From assembly GCF_023343835.1 (NCBI RefSeq), contig NC_064437.1, positions 9,637,001 to 9,701,000 on the forward strand: DNA of 64,000 nt. The letters run 5' to 3'. The position numbers and the translations under genes were made by a program. This document shows, piece after piece, positions 38,255 to 50,400 of this stretch; within the stretch, counting starts at the first letter, position 1, and every line of letters begins with the position of its first letter. The notes below the pieces were generated by a model, which had not been told where the DNA came from, searched no databases, and saw only the letters and a program-made list of their open reading frames with translations. The DNA comes from Lagopus muta. Taxonomy: Eukaryota > Chordata > Aves > Galliformes > Phasianidae.

Positions 38255-40191
38255 GGCCTTCAGCTCCGATGGGGAGGCCGTGCTGCGGCGGACGCTGGAC
38301 CCGGCGGCAGCGTCCCCGCGGGGAGACAAAGATGAATTTTACGAGGTGGACCGCGCCGCCGCCTTCGTGCGGGACGGCGGCTTCCATAAGGTGTGTGGAG
38401 GCGGCGGGGCGGGGGCTGAGAGCCTCCTCTCCTCGTCTTCTCACCCTGTTCTCCCCTCAGGTCGCCCTGCAGTTCCCCGATGCGCTGCTGGCGGATGCGG
38501 CGGCCGTGGCGGCCCGGATGGAGGAGGCGACGGGAGCCGAGATGTACGTGCTGGGAGACACCACGTATGGCAGGTGGGTGTCATGGGGGGGAGATCCCAC
38601 ATAGCGCCCTTCGGTGGGCACTCAGTGTCTCCCACCGACGCCTCTGGGTCTCCCCGCAGCTGCTGCGTGGACGAAGTGGCCGCCGAGCACGCGAGCGCCG
38701 AGGCCGTGGTGCACTATGGCCCTGCCTGCCTCAGTCCCTGCAGAAAGCTGCCAGTGCTGCACATCTTCGGGCGGCAGCCCTTGGATGTTGGGCGCTGCGC
38801 TGAAGTCTTCCGGGATCTCTATCCTGATCGGCACAGCCGTGTGGTGGTGCTGAGCGATGTGGTGTATGCCCACGCTATGGGTGAGTGCTGTGTGGGAGGA
38901 AGGGAAAGTTCTGAGGGTGCTCCCAGGTACCATCATTTCTGCCCTCTCCTCACCTCCAGTCCTGCTGACAAACGGGTGCTTACGTTCCATTCTTACTTTT
39001 CTCTCTCATTAGGTGAGTTGCAAAAGCAGCTGTGCCATGAGTACCCCAACATCATCTTCTCTCAGGTGGTGTATGGGGACCCCCCCAGCCCCACACTGCC
39101 TGGGGAAGTGAGGCAGTTTGGCCGCCGATTCCATATGGAGGCAGCAGAAGAGCTGCAAGACTGTTCCATGTTCTATGTGGGAGCCGAGGGCCTAGCCCTC
39201 ACCAGCTTTATGTTGACGTGGAACCGCTGCCCCTTCAGCTCCTTTGACCCTGCCACCGGGCATGGCCGCCGCGAGACCCTCAATGTCAACCGGGCGCTGA
39301 TGCGGCGCCTCTACCTGGTGGAGCGGGCGCGGGATGCCCGTGTGGTGGGCATCTTGGTGGGCACCCTGGGTGTGGCAGGCTACCTGGATGTGCTGCAGCA
39401 CCTCCGCCAGCTTGTGCGCAGGGCTGGTAAGCGCAGCTACACGCTGTGTGTGGGGAAGCCCAACCCTGCTAAGCTGGCTAACTTCCTGGAGGTGGACATC
39501 TTTGTGCTGGTGGCCTGTGCTCAGAACTCCCTGCTGGACTCCAGTGACTACTACCGGCCTATAGTGACCCCCTATGAGCTGGAGCTTGCCTGTAACCCAG
39601 CCCGGGAATGGACAGGGAACTACCTCACTGACTTCCGAGACCTGCTGCCAGGTAACAGCTGAAAATCAGCTGCCAATACCCTTCTGGAAAGTGTCTCCCT
39701 CTGCCAGGAGGTTGCCTTGACTTGGCATTGGGGAAGGAGAGACGCAAGCAGCAGTCTGACATTGTCTTTTCCTGGCAGGTGCCTGTGCCTACACTGAGCT
39801 CCCACCGGCAGTGCCTGCAGCAGAGGCCATTCCTGATGTCTCACTAATCACAGGGGAGATGCGTGCTGCCTACCTCTGCGACTCCCTGGCTCCTCAGCCA
39901 CCCCCCAGCACCACTCTGGCCTGCAGGGACCAGACGCGGGCCCTGGCAGAGATCAGCCCTGCAGGTTTGTTTGGTTTTGTGGTGGGGCTGAGTGCTTGCA
40001 CAGGAACAGTGCTACCTCCCTGCTCCCCAGAAACAGCTCCCTCTTTTTGTCTCCTCCCAGCCACCTTCCTGGAGTCCCGCAGCTGGCGGGGCCTCGAGCA
40101 GCAGCTGGGGAAGACAACCATCTCCAAGGCTGTGCAGGGCCGGCGAGGGATTGCCATTGCCTATGAGGATGAGGGCCGTGAACAGTCGTGA
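38247..40191 (+). CDS. DPH2: Diphthamide biosynthesis subunit 2
   Basis: Partner of DPH1 in the 4Fe-4S, S-adenosylmethionine-dependent complex that adds the 3-amino-3-carboxypropyl group to the diphthamide histidine of elongation factor 2 (cytosol). Coding exons: 38247-38390, 38461-38573, 38660-38880, 39013-39651, 39779-39964, 40061-40191. Phases agree; the product is 477 aa (human 489 as I recall). The conserved opening [10 protein letters not shown], the GDTTYGSCCVD motif (cysteines about 87-88), GPACLS (C109) and VLVACAQNS (C328) are present and correspond to the cluster-region cysteines of the family. The ATG is chosen because it sits in a TISU-like context and the exon has no earlier ATG. 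It is transcribed away from ATP6V0B and towards IPO13. Confidence 0.96.
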
Positions 40192-40622
40192 TGTGGCAGC
40201 AACATTGGCTCTCAGCCAGGAGCAGAGGATGTGTAGGAGCCTGCATGCTGTTTATGTTAGACCTGAAAACGTCTCACAACGGTCCATAGCTGGCTCCAAG
40301 TAGGATGAGGAGCTGCTGCTGTCTGGCCCTGTGCTGAATATGGACTGCAGGGGGAGAACAGGAGGTACATGGGTTTTTTAGAATGCCCACTGCACCCCTG
40401 TGCTTGCAGCCAGGGCAAGAAACAGGGTCAGGAAGGACAAGAAGCTTGGTCCAACTCTGGCTGACAAAGGCTCTGCACATTGCCTGGGCAGTAAGCTTTG
40501 TCCCTACCAAGAGAGGTCACAGCTTCATGGGAGCTGGTAACACTGGTACTGGGGACTTGTATAGGTTACTGGTTTTAACTAAAGCTGAACTGAGAAGGAG
40601 TTGTGAGCGAATTGTCTTCTGG

Positions 40623-40628
40623 AATAAA
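40623..40628 (+). terminator. DPH2: Canonical poly(A) signal of DPH2
   Basis: AATAAA lies 432 bases past the DPH2 stop, implying a 3' UTR of about 450 bases (40192 to about 40645). IPO13 converges from the right, with roughly 400 bp between the two 3' ends. Confidence 0.8.
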
Positions 40629-41039
40629 GTGTAGATTGAAGGGGATGTGCGGAGGTGATGGCTGGAATCCCAGAGCAAAAACATATCACAAGGCTCACCT
40701 TGGGATTGCAGCCTTGCACGCTAGCCAGTCTAAGAGAACAGGAAACTAAAATGAGCAGAAGCAAAAAGGGCACGCACATCCTCTGTGCTGCCAGAAGGCC
40801 CCTCAATGTGTGGAGGGAATGCAGTTCCCCTTCCAGGAGCATAACCCAGAGCTGCTCCATGCTGGACAGCAGAGCACGGCACACAGTAGAGACTCCCAGT
40901 TTTGCCATCCCTGCTCCAGCCAGAGGGGAACAGGAGACTGTGAGGCATATCAACCTTAATGTAACCACCCCACACCCTCAGTTTGGCTCTTCCCCAAGTG
41001 CAGGTAACAACAGTGATGACAGCCACAGCATAGAAATAT

Positions 41040-41475
41040 CCTTAATATAATTAGGTGTGGGGCCTCCCCCCTCCCAACCTCACACATACAAATGAGCAGG
41101 GGGCGAGCCCGCCTGCCCAGCCAGTCCCTGCTGTGCAGCCTCCCCTCCGCAGGGCCGTGCCGGGGAGGAGTGGGCAGCCTGGCTGCAGTGCAGCAAAGGG
41201 CAGTCTGTGCTGGGGCAGTCCTGTTCTGGGCCCCCCCTCCCCACCTCCTGCAGCCGGCATTCCCATCCCCTGTGAGGGGGGAGCATGCTGGGGGAACAAA
41301 GATGCTGACACCGAGATGCGGCCACCAAGTCTAGCTGGGGAGCGTCCCGAGTAGGTTAAGTCTAGGTGGAAGGTTATTCTATGAGCTGTACTGCAGCAGC
41401 AGGGCAGGGAAGACGGGGGCTTCCTGGTGGGGAAGAGCTGGTCCAGGCAAACCATCCGCATTCCTGGTTGGGTGC
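41040..41475 (-). other. IPO13: IPO13 3' UTR (left end approximate)
   Basis: Follows the TGA at 41476-41478. No canonical AATAAA is visible in the expected place. The AT-rich stretch near 41035-41052, which on the minus strand reads TAATTATATTAAGG, may serve as a variant signal. Confidence 0.45.
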
Positions 41476-44400
41476 TCAATAGTCTGCTGTGTACTCTGTG
41501 CCATGCAGCCCTCGGCACAACAGCGTGAACTCCTTCACCATCTCCTTCACTCGCCGCTTGTTCACACGCTCTCTGCTAACACAGAGGGAGGGGACAGATG
41601 TGAGGCAGGTGGGAGGGACAGCAGTGCAAGATACCGCAGCTGCTGCAGCACAGCACTGGGGACACCAACCTAAGGATCTGCTGGCTGAAGGTCTCTTTCT
41701 GCTCAGGGCTGACGCGGGCTGAGGGAAAACCATCCTGCTGCATGGCCTCCTTGATCCAGATGCTTAGGTAGCTGAAGCAATGCTTGTTCAAGGCAAAGAG
41801 GATTTCTGCAAAGTGATCCATGAGGCTGCGGGAGGCCTGGCCACCGACACCCTGTACAGAGCACACAGATCCTGTTAAACCATGCACCAGGGGACTGAGC
41901 TGAGCTCAGTGCTTGCTGCCCCAACATCACGCCCAGTGCACCCACCCATGCCAGCACCACTCACCTCCAGTACCGCCTGCAGCAGCACTTTGCCATTCTC
42001 ATGTACCACCTGTCCCACAGGGGCGATCTCCCCGCAGCGTGGCAGCAGCTCTGTCTGCAACACAGCATCCAACCCAGTCAGTGCCAAAGCACTGCACAGC
42101 TGCTGCCCTGTGCAACTCGCAGCCCTGCTCCTGCTCTGCTTGGTGGGCTGTAGCCACTCTGTGTATCCCTACGATATGCAGTCCCAATGCATCTGAGGAA
42201 GCCAAGATACTCACAAAGAAGCCACAGGATGCTTTCACTGTTGGGGCTTCAGGGAACTTGAGGGAAAGGACACCTGCAGACACAAAGCACTCAGGTGAGT
42301 GGCCAGAGCTCTCAGACACCATCCCAAACCAGCACCAGTCCCCAGTCCCTGGCTGCTGTGTTCACAGAGCTGCAGGAGCAGCAGGCTGGACTCTGCACAG
42401 GGATGGTGAGCAGGTGCCTGTGTGTACCATGTGCCCACAGTACTCACCACACTGAAATACTGCCTTGACGTCCAGGTTGCTGCACAGGAAGAGGTCTGGC
42501 TTCCTTTTCAGAGCCTGCAAGGCACACAGACAGACAGAATAAACACAGCTCTGCAGCAGCAGCCAGGAAGGCTCCAAGGATCCAGGCGCCCCAGACAGCC
42601 TCTGCCTGGATGCACACTTACCTGGGCACATGCATGGTAACAGCAGATTCACACAGTACAGAAGGAAAACGGTCGCTTTTCTCCCCAAGAAAACACCAAT
42701 CATACATCCAGGCCATTTGCATTTGGGGAGCTCTGACCCCAAGACATGAGGATAGATACTAAAGTGGTATATGCACAAATGCTTCAGACGCAGACAGAGG
42801 CATCCTGTCCCAGAACAGGCAGAGGCAGTGCTCCTGGGACACAGGTGTCCCAGCATATAACAGCCCCTGCTGGCTTGGTCCTCTCACTGCCAGTGTTCAT
42901 GAGGTCACAGCCATCAATTTCAATGACACGCATTTTGTTTGACTCCAGCCTAGGCCAACAACTTGCTCTGCTCTTGCTGCAGGGCAGTAGAGGGAACGAG
43001 ATGCTGAAACTGCTTGGCAATTCACGAGCAGCCGGTGTGAGACCAAAAACTTTGGGTTCATTCTGCCACTTGGTGAGCCCACCAGTTGCTGTGGCTTAGC
43101 TACTCCACCACTGCTGGGAACAACCTGAGCTCTGGCACAATGGGACCACTGCTGGGCTAGGTCCCTGCTATGCCAGAACAGGGCAGTACAGGACAAAAAC
43201 ATTTCAGCCTGTTCCTGCTGCTCCATGGGTGGGTTTCTGCTCGCTGTTAGCTGGCACAGGGGACGACAATCATACATTCTGTCCCACTGTCACTGCAACA
43301 GTGGGAACAGCAGCCACAGCTCTTCCCAAGAGTCTGAGAGCCAGGAGTGGAGTCTCTGTTCCATGGGCTGAGCTGCATGCTGCCCTCCAAACTTGTTCCA
43401 CAGTGTGAAAGCATGGACAGCCATCAGCCAGCAGTGCTCAGTGCCATCTGCCCACAGCCACCCAGCCCCCCTGGAGCCAAACAGACTTATGTCCCCCTTC
43501 TCCTCTAGGGAAAACCTTTGGCCACTGACCCCTTGCAGGGAACATAACTGGACAGCAGGAAGCTTGGCAAGTTTCAGGGTTACCCCTTCTCCTTTCTGAC
43601 TCTCTGTATCACACGCTGCAAGAGATGAGACAGATTGGGCACAAAAGGCATTGTATACCCAACAGAGGTGGTGCAGCCACTGGGAACTGCTTGCCTGCTA
43701 GATGCAAGCAGTGGCCTTCGCTGGAGAGACAAGGGGCTGCATTATGCCTGTGTGTGTATATACAGCCTGTCCCACATGCTCACTGCAAGGACAGCCTGCT
43801 AGCTGGCTGTGCACCCACTCCCTGCTCTGCTGCAGTCTGCTCAGCCCCATATTGGACAAACACACACAAGATATGTTGTCATTTCAGTCCATTAAAGCCA
43901 CCTGGCTGTCCCCAGCAGCATACTGCCAAGGGTGCCTGGCTCTGGTGCCACCACGCAGTCATCAACTCCTCCATTCTGCAAAGCTGTTCAGCTGGCACAA
44001 GTCTTCCAACATGCTCAGGTTACCAAATCCACCTACCTGCGTGGTGTTTCTCCTAGCCAGCCTGGCCTGCAGTAGCCAGAGGTGTCCAGGCACTCCTGTG
44101 GGCCCTCTGCAGCACCTGCTCCTGGCTTGGTGAGTACCATGAGTGAATGTGCTGATACAAGAGGACTCCTTCCTGCAGGACATCTCCACCAAGGGAGCAC
44201 AGCATGCGAGCTCAATCCAGGCATGTGTACACATCTAATGCAGACAGAGATGGAAACCTGCGGAGTTGCTCCACGAGGAAGCCACACTGGGTAGGCACAG
44301 CTACTTCTTCTCAGTAGAATCTCACTTCTTCATGGGGCTTCTCACAGCTCGTCTGTCCTCCATGTCTCTTGCCAGTGTGGCTCTGGGATGAGGACAGGTC

Positions 44401-47400
44401 TGCAGATGTTTCACACTGGAAACATCCCCCCTGTCCTCTGCAGTGGGCGCTGTGGAGGTAGGTCTTGCAGGCTGGACAGCGTGGTTCTCCTCTGTGGAGC
44501 TGGGACACCCTGCAGAGAGGTCTGAAGAGCAGCTCTTCTGCATCTGGGGACATAGGAGGCCACCAAGCTCTGCTCCTCCCACAGCCAAGGGATAGTATGT
44601 GCTGCACAGCTGGTTCCTGCAGTGCTCCAGAGCACTCTCCTCACGTCCAGGACCAACATATCTTCCCTAAGTACACACCTGATAGAGTAGAACCTCCAGC
44701 TTAGGAAGGAACACTGCCTCAGGAGGTGATAACTGTGCACAGGCAAGGAGGAGCTGGAGGACAGTGCATGTGCAGGCAAAGAAAGTCCCACATCTTCTGC
44801 CCAGCGAGGCACATTCTGCCCCTGGAGACACTGCCAGGGTGCTATGGAGGTCCACAACGGTGGTGAACTGCAGGCCTTTGGGTGGAAGCACTGGCAGCCA
44901 CTGGGGAGGTGAACTGGAGAGTGCTGTTCCCACAGCCTGCGGCACTGCCTCCAGCCAGCAGCTCCTGCTGGACATGGAAACTGTCCTGAGCCAAGAGCCA
45001 ACATAAGCTATCATGGTTTGGAGATCGTGCAGCCTAGGAAGAGCCAGGCTGTGGTGTGCAGTCCACCAAATCCTGTCTCAGGATGACCACAAGCATGCAC
45101 AAGTGGTACCTCCTGGTTGGAAGCCAGGCAAGAACTCACAAACACATCACTGATGCTCCTCACTTCGTCCTGCACTCAGCCTGGCCACCCCAAAGGGTGC
45201 CAGCACAGCTCAGCAAAGGCTTACGGAAGGCTGGTTAATTTATACTTAGTTATGAGTACTAAGAATAACTCCAGGGACTCCAGTATCCATACGACATTTG
45301 ATTTAAACCAGCATGGTCTTGTGATCTGCCAGACATCATCGGGAGCAGACCACAAATTAACACATTGGCAAAGTCATCAGCTGCACAAACTGGGCAGACT
45401 CGGGTTGCAGTTGAGCCCAGATAAATATGCCAAAAAGTCAGCTGAGATCTTAAGTCACACACTGACAGCTTCCTGCACACTCATGACTGAAGGCTGATGT
45501 GCAGGTATCAGAAGTACGAGCAAGCAGGAGACACAGGGACACGTCCCTTTTCTTCGCAAGGCTGGCAAGATGGAAATAACTGGCTGGAACTCCAGTATCC
45601 ACCTCATAAATTCACAAAAAAGACACAGAGTGATGCAAGACCTAGGGAGGACAGGCTCTAGAAACAGCTTTATGAAAGCAGAACATGTTGGTGAGACTGG
45701 ATGCACCTCTGCTATCAGGCATCCCCTGAAGACCTGAGAGCCAGGATTTCATTTCTTGCTTATCATTCTTGTCTTTCACAGTACCCTGCTGGGTGCTCAG
45801 CCCTGGGAGAGCCACAGACTCAGGAAGTGAAGGGAACCTTAGAAGGAGTCCCACATGTGAGTGGAGAGGAAGGGCATAGGGAGTTTTTGGTCTCTGTGAG
45901 GTTGTTGGAGTAAAAAGCCCAAGGAAACATGGGGTCTTGGTCTGCTGTTGGAGATGGTGGGCTGGCAGCATGACTGTCACCAGGAGAAGGATCCCAAGCT
46001 AAAGAAAAACTCATTACCTCCCAAGGACACAGCAAACAACCTTGGAGGGGTGCCTAGTCCCTCACTCCCCAAGGCAGGATCACCTCTTGGTGCCCTCCAG
46101 GAGCAATGGGCTTACTGAGAATCCTGTAAGCCCTCCTACAGCAGCTCCCCAGGCGACTGGTCAGTGCTTCCCCTTGCTGTTAGCTACACCTCCTACCATC
46201 TAACCCAAATCCTTTTCCATGACCTCCTCCCATTACTGTTTGTTGCATTCAAAATAAAGTGCTGTTTATCCATGCCTGTGGCCTTATGTTTTACACATCT
46301 GAAGACTCATGCATCTCCTCTAGTTTTCCTTCTCACCTTCTGCTGATCTTTCTGGATACCATTCCCTGTGCTCTCTAGTCTGGATCTACAGAAGCATTGT
46401 GCTGGAGCTGAGGCCTCACCTGTCTGAGCAGCAGGGAAAGACATCTTCAGAAACCTCACATCCCATTCACCGATCCTCAAATAATGTTCAAAAACTTGTT
46501 AAAAGTCTCAAGACTGGCACCATAAAAATATGCAAATGCTTCCTATGATCTCAATTATTTTATGTCTATTAACAGGAAAAGTGGGGAAGAAAATGCTACA
46601 ATATGGTTTGTGAGATGAGATTCAAACAGGATCTGCAGTTCAAAGTGTGATGTATGGACACAGGTGGGTTGGTGACAAGCTGTCCCCTCACCAGCCCCAG
46701 GCCTGCTCCATTCTACAGGATGGGCACATGGCCAAGCAGCCATCAGAGGAGTCAGAGCAACAGCCTCACTCTGAAAACAAGCTGGACCCAGCCCAGCAGC
46801 CTGTCTTGGACAGTGGTCAGACACTGCATACCCTCAAGGAGTTCATCTCCCATGAACTTAACATGCTTCACACAGTCAAATGTGGACACTATAGGAATGA
46901 AGCAGAAAGTGACTTTGCCAGCTCCCACTTCACTACCAGCAGCTCTTATAGGGGACATGACTTCAAGGACGCCAGGCTCTGGAACACACAAGGCTCCTAA
47001 TACCCCAAACAGGTGTATATACACACACGCAGCACAATGCAGACCCTGACTACCCACAGCCAGCAGCATCAGAAGTGCCACTGCTGCTTTGCCAAGCAAA
47101 CAGGACTTCGCACCAGGAGCTCCACGCTGTAGCCCCATGGAAAGCCCCAGCACAGCTGCACAGCCACGGCCCCACAGACACTGTCCCCTTGCCATCACCC
47201 TTGCACCAAAGGGGACTGGCAAGCGACTCCTCCCGACACAAACCGTGGCTGCATGCCATCAAACTGGCGGCACAGGAGCTGCAGCCACCACCCCGAAACG
47301 CTGCCAGGGCATGGTGGCACCCGGGCTCCTGGTGCCACCACAAGCAGGTTGCTCGTCCCGGCAGAAAAGATAGTCCAGAGCAGGACCTGGTGGCCACACA

Positions 47401-50400
47401 GCACAGTGCCAAGCTCAGTAAGGCTGCAGGAACAGCCAGCCAGGTCCGCCTGTCCCAGCTCTGCAGGATGCATTGCAGGGCAGGCAGATCAGTAGGACCA
47501 CAACCTCTTTATGCTCTAATTTTCTGCCCCCCACCCCCCCCCAAGCATGACTGTGGCAGCAGCCCAAAGCCCCTGGAGCTGGCTTCTGCTGTGCCCCCAG
47601 GCCAGGCAAGGGGGTGGCAGCTGGGGGCTGCCCTGTGAAGGAGGGCACTGCCCTGGGGATGGTGCGAACCCAGAACTAAAGGAGAATGTTTTGTTTTCAA
47701 CTTCCACGGAAACAGATGGAGAAACTCGATATTCAACTAAAAGGAAAAAAAAAACGTTGTCAACAGAAAGTTAAAAATAGGTTTAAATTGAATTAAAAAG
47801 AGAAAGAGAGAGAACAGAAAGTGAATGAATAAGAAACTAAAACACACCTGTGCCAGGAGTTGCATAAATGAATCAACAATATCAGGATGATCCCTGGGCC
47901 CTAAAATATAATAAAGATGTAACTTAAGAGAAAAATCATACAAACAGCAACTCAACATCATATAGTTATGTGATACAGAAAGAATTTACAAGTGAAAACA
48001 GGAGTGTAAGGGAGAAGGGGTGTGTAGGAGAGGGGATGGGCAACATGAGCAGCTTGAAGCAAGTTAAAGAAACAAAACATACAAAAAAATCATGAAACTT
48101 GGAGAACCCAAGAACAGAAAGAAACCGCAAAGGAAAGGGTCTGAAGCCCCAGGGTCTCCAGCTAGCACCTGGGTGCTGCAGAGCCAAGGAGGAGATCTTC
48201 GTGTCCTTGGGGAGGAAGAGGAGGAGCAGGGGCTAGCTGGGCACCATCTCCACAAGGAGAATTAGAGCTTTTGCATTGTGGGGACTGAGCGGGTGTCTTC
48301 AGAGCACCGTTTGGTCCTGGAAGATAACTGCAAGTGAACGACAACACCTCAGCAAATGCTCGGCAGGCCCAGCCGGGCTCAGGCGTGCACATGCTCGACA
48401 TCAGCGCCAGCTGCACGGGAACCCCTGGCACAGCCACTCTCCCACCCCGTTACCCAATGCTCCTCGAGACTCACATCCAGAGACCAACCGGTGCCCAGAG
48501 GTGTCCATGCCAGCACCACTCACCCTACCTTGCCATCTGACTCCCTGCATGGACACGTCTCAGCCCCTGCAGGCTCATGCCTCTCACCCTCTCCTGCCGT
48601 ATGGAGAGGAGCCCAGGGGTGGGAGCGCAGCCTGGGGCACACAGCAGGCTGCCCTCCTCAACCTTTCCTCCTGCCAGTGTTCTTGTTGCTGCTCAAATGC
48701 AAGGCAGGAGGACCTGCACGAACACACACCCTTGCCACTGGCAGAAGCAGGGACTTGAACTTGGGGTAAGCCTGGCTCACTCGTCACCCATTCAAGTGAC
48801 ACCGGAGTATGACAGGATGTGCTCAGAGCATGGTGTGCCAAGGAAGTGGGGGCCTCCAGCATTCCCCACTCTCTAGAGAGCTCTGAGCCCTGGGCTGGGG
48901 GAGGCATCGTGTTACCTACTGATAACGTGAGAAGCTCACGTAACTGGGATGTTGAAGGACCTAAGCCAGCAGCTCCAAAGGGCACTCATCCCTGTCACAG
49001 GGTGAGTCACCAGGAGGGTGGTTGGAGCTGCAGTGTGGAGGGGCCTGTCCTAACCCCATTAACCTTTCATAGCAAGGAAGTAATGCAGGCAGCGAGCCAG
49101 ACACGAGGCCCTGCCCTGAGTGAAAATACTGGACACAGCAGGGTCTGAAAAAGTTTTGCAGACGTTCATCCACATGGCTTGCTGCCTATGCAAGGCCTTG
49201 ACTCCTGGCCACTATAAGCACCACTGGTCCATGGACAAACCCCAGGACCTTCTGGTAAACATGCAGCCAAGCGGGCCTGGGCTCCTGCTCTAGCCTGGAA
49301 CACAGCACCCAACCCTGGTGCAGCAGTGGGGCTGCCACCTGCATTGCCAGTCCCGCATTGGGGATCCCCATTTCCACTGCCCTGCAGGAAGGAACCCACC
49401 TTCCAAGGGCTGGGATGAATCCGAGACAAAGAGATGGCCCCAATAGCTTAGCTAGGAGTGAGAACAGCCATTCCTGGAAAGACGCCTCCAGAATCCATGC
49501 ATGCAACAGCCTGACAACAGCCCCAGCACAACAAGGAGTTAATCACACATACCTTGCTGGAAGAGGGTCAGCGTGACTGAGGTAACAAGCAAGAAGAGGG
49601 CCTTGATGGGGGGGAAGTGGGCAGGCTCGTGAGCAAAGATGTGAACCAGCTGCAAGAGACAATGGAGAAGGACTGAAGCTGCCCTGTACCCTTCCAGCTT
49701 CCCCTGGACCCGCAGCCCTGGCATGTCCACGTGGTCCTTACCTGTCGTGTCAGGTCGATGGCAGAGGCCTGGGGAATAGTGCTGTACATCTGCCCCAGCA
49801 TCTCACACAGCTGGGGCACCATGGGAGCAAAGTCATCCAGGAGGGTCTTCACAGACTTCTCAAAGATGGCACAGACAGACTGAGGTGGGAGAAGAGAGAC
49901 AGCATGAGCAAAAGTGACGGAAGACCTCTACCTATGAGGCAGGGCTTGGCAGAGCAACAGGCATGGAGAACAGTCAGGAAGAGGGCTCATATCTGCTCTG
50001 GTAATGACACCCTGCTCTGCAGCACATGATGACAGAATCAAAGAAATGCTTGAGGTTGGAAAAGAATTCTGGAGGTCATCTGGTTCAACATCTCTGCCCA
50101 ACCAGGGACACCTAGAGCAGATTGCACTGGATGCACCACTGCTGCTCTCAGATATTGGGATAAGGCCTTCCCCCAGTGCCAGGAATGAGTTGCTTATCTG
50201 GACTTTACTGGGCTGAGTGAGATAGAGAAATGACAGCAGAGATGACACAGGTCCCAGGTCAGAGCAGAGCTCCTCTGCTAGGGAACACAAGCATTTGGTA
50301 GCCCCAGCTTTCATTCCTCTGCTGATGGCACAGCCTCTATAACTGGAGAAGAGTAGGGCTCACTGGGGAAAAAGATGGACAATAGCCAGATGATGCTGGT

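Larger units (their letters stand above)
42515..47847 (-). other. IPO13: Large IPO13 intron (5.3 kb)
   Basis: Lies between the 53-base exon at 47848-47900 and the exon ending at 42448. It holds a possible ancient CR1 fragment near 46340-46445 and a C6-A-C10 run at 47527-47543. No nested gene is recognised in either strand. Confidence 0.6.
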
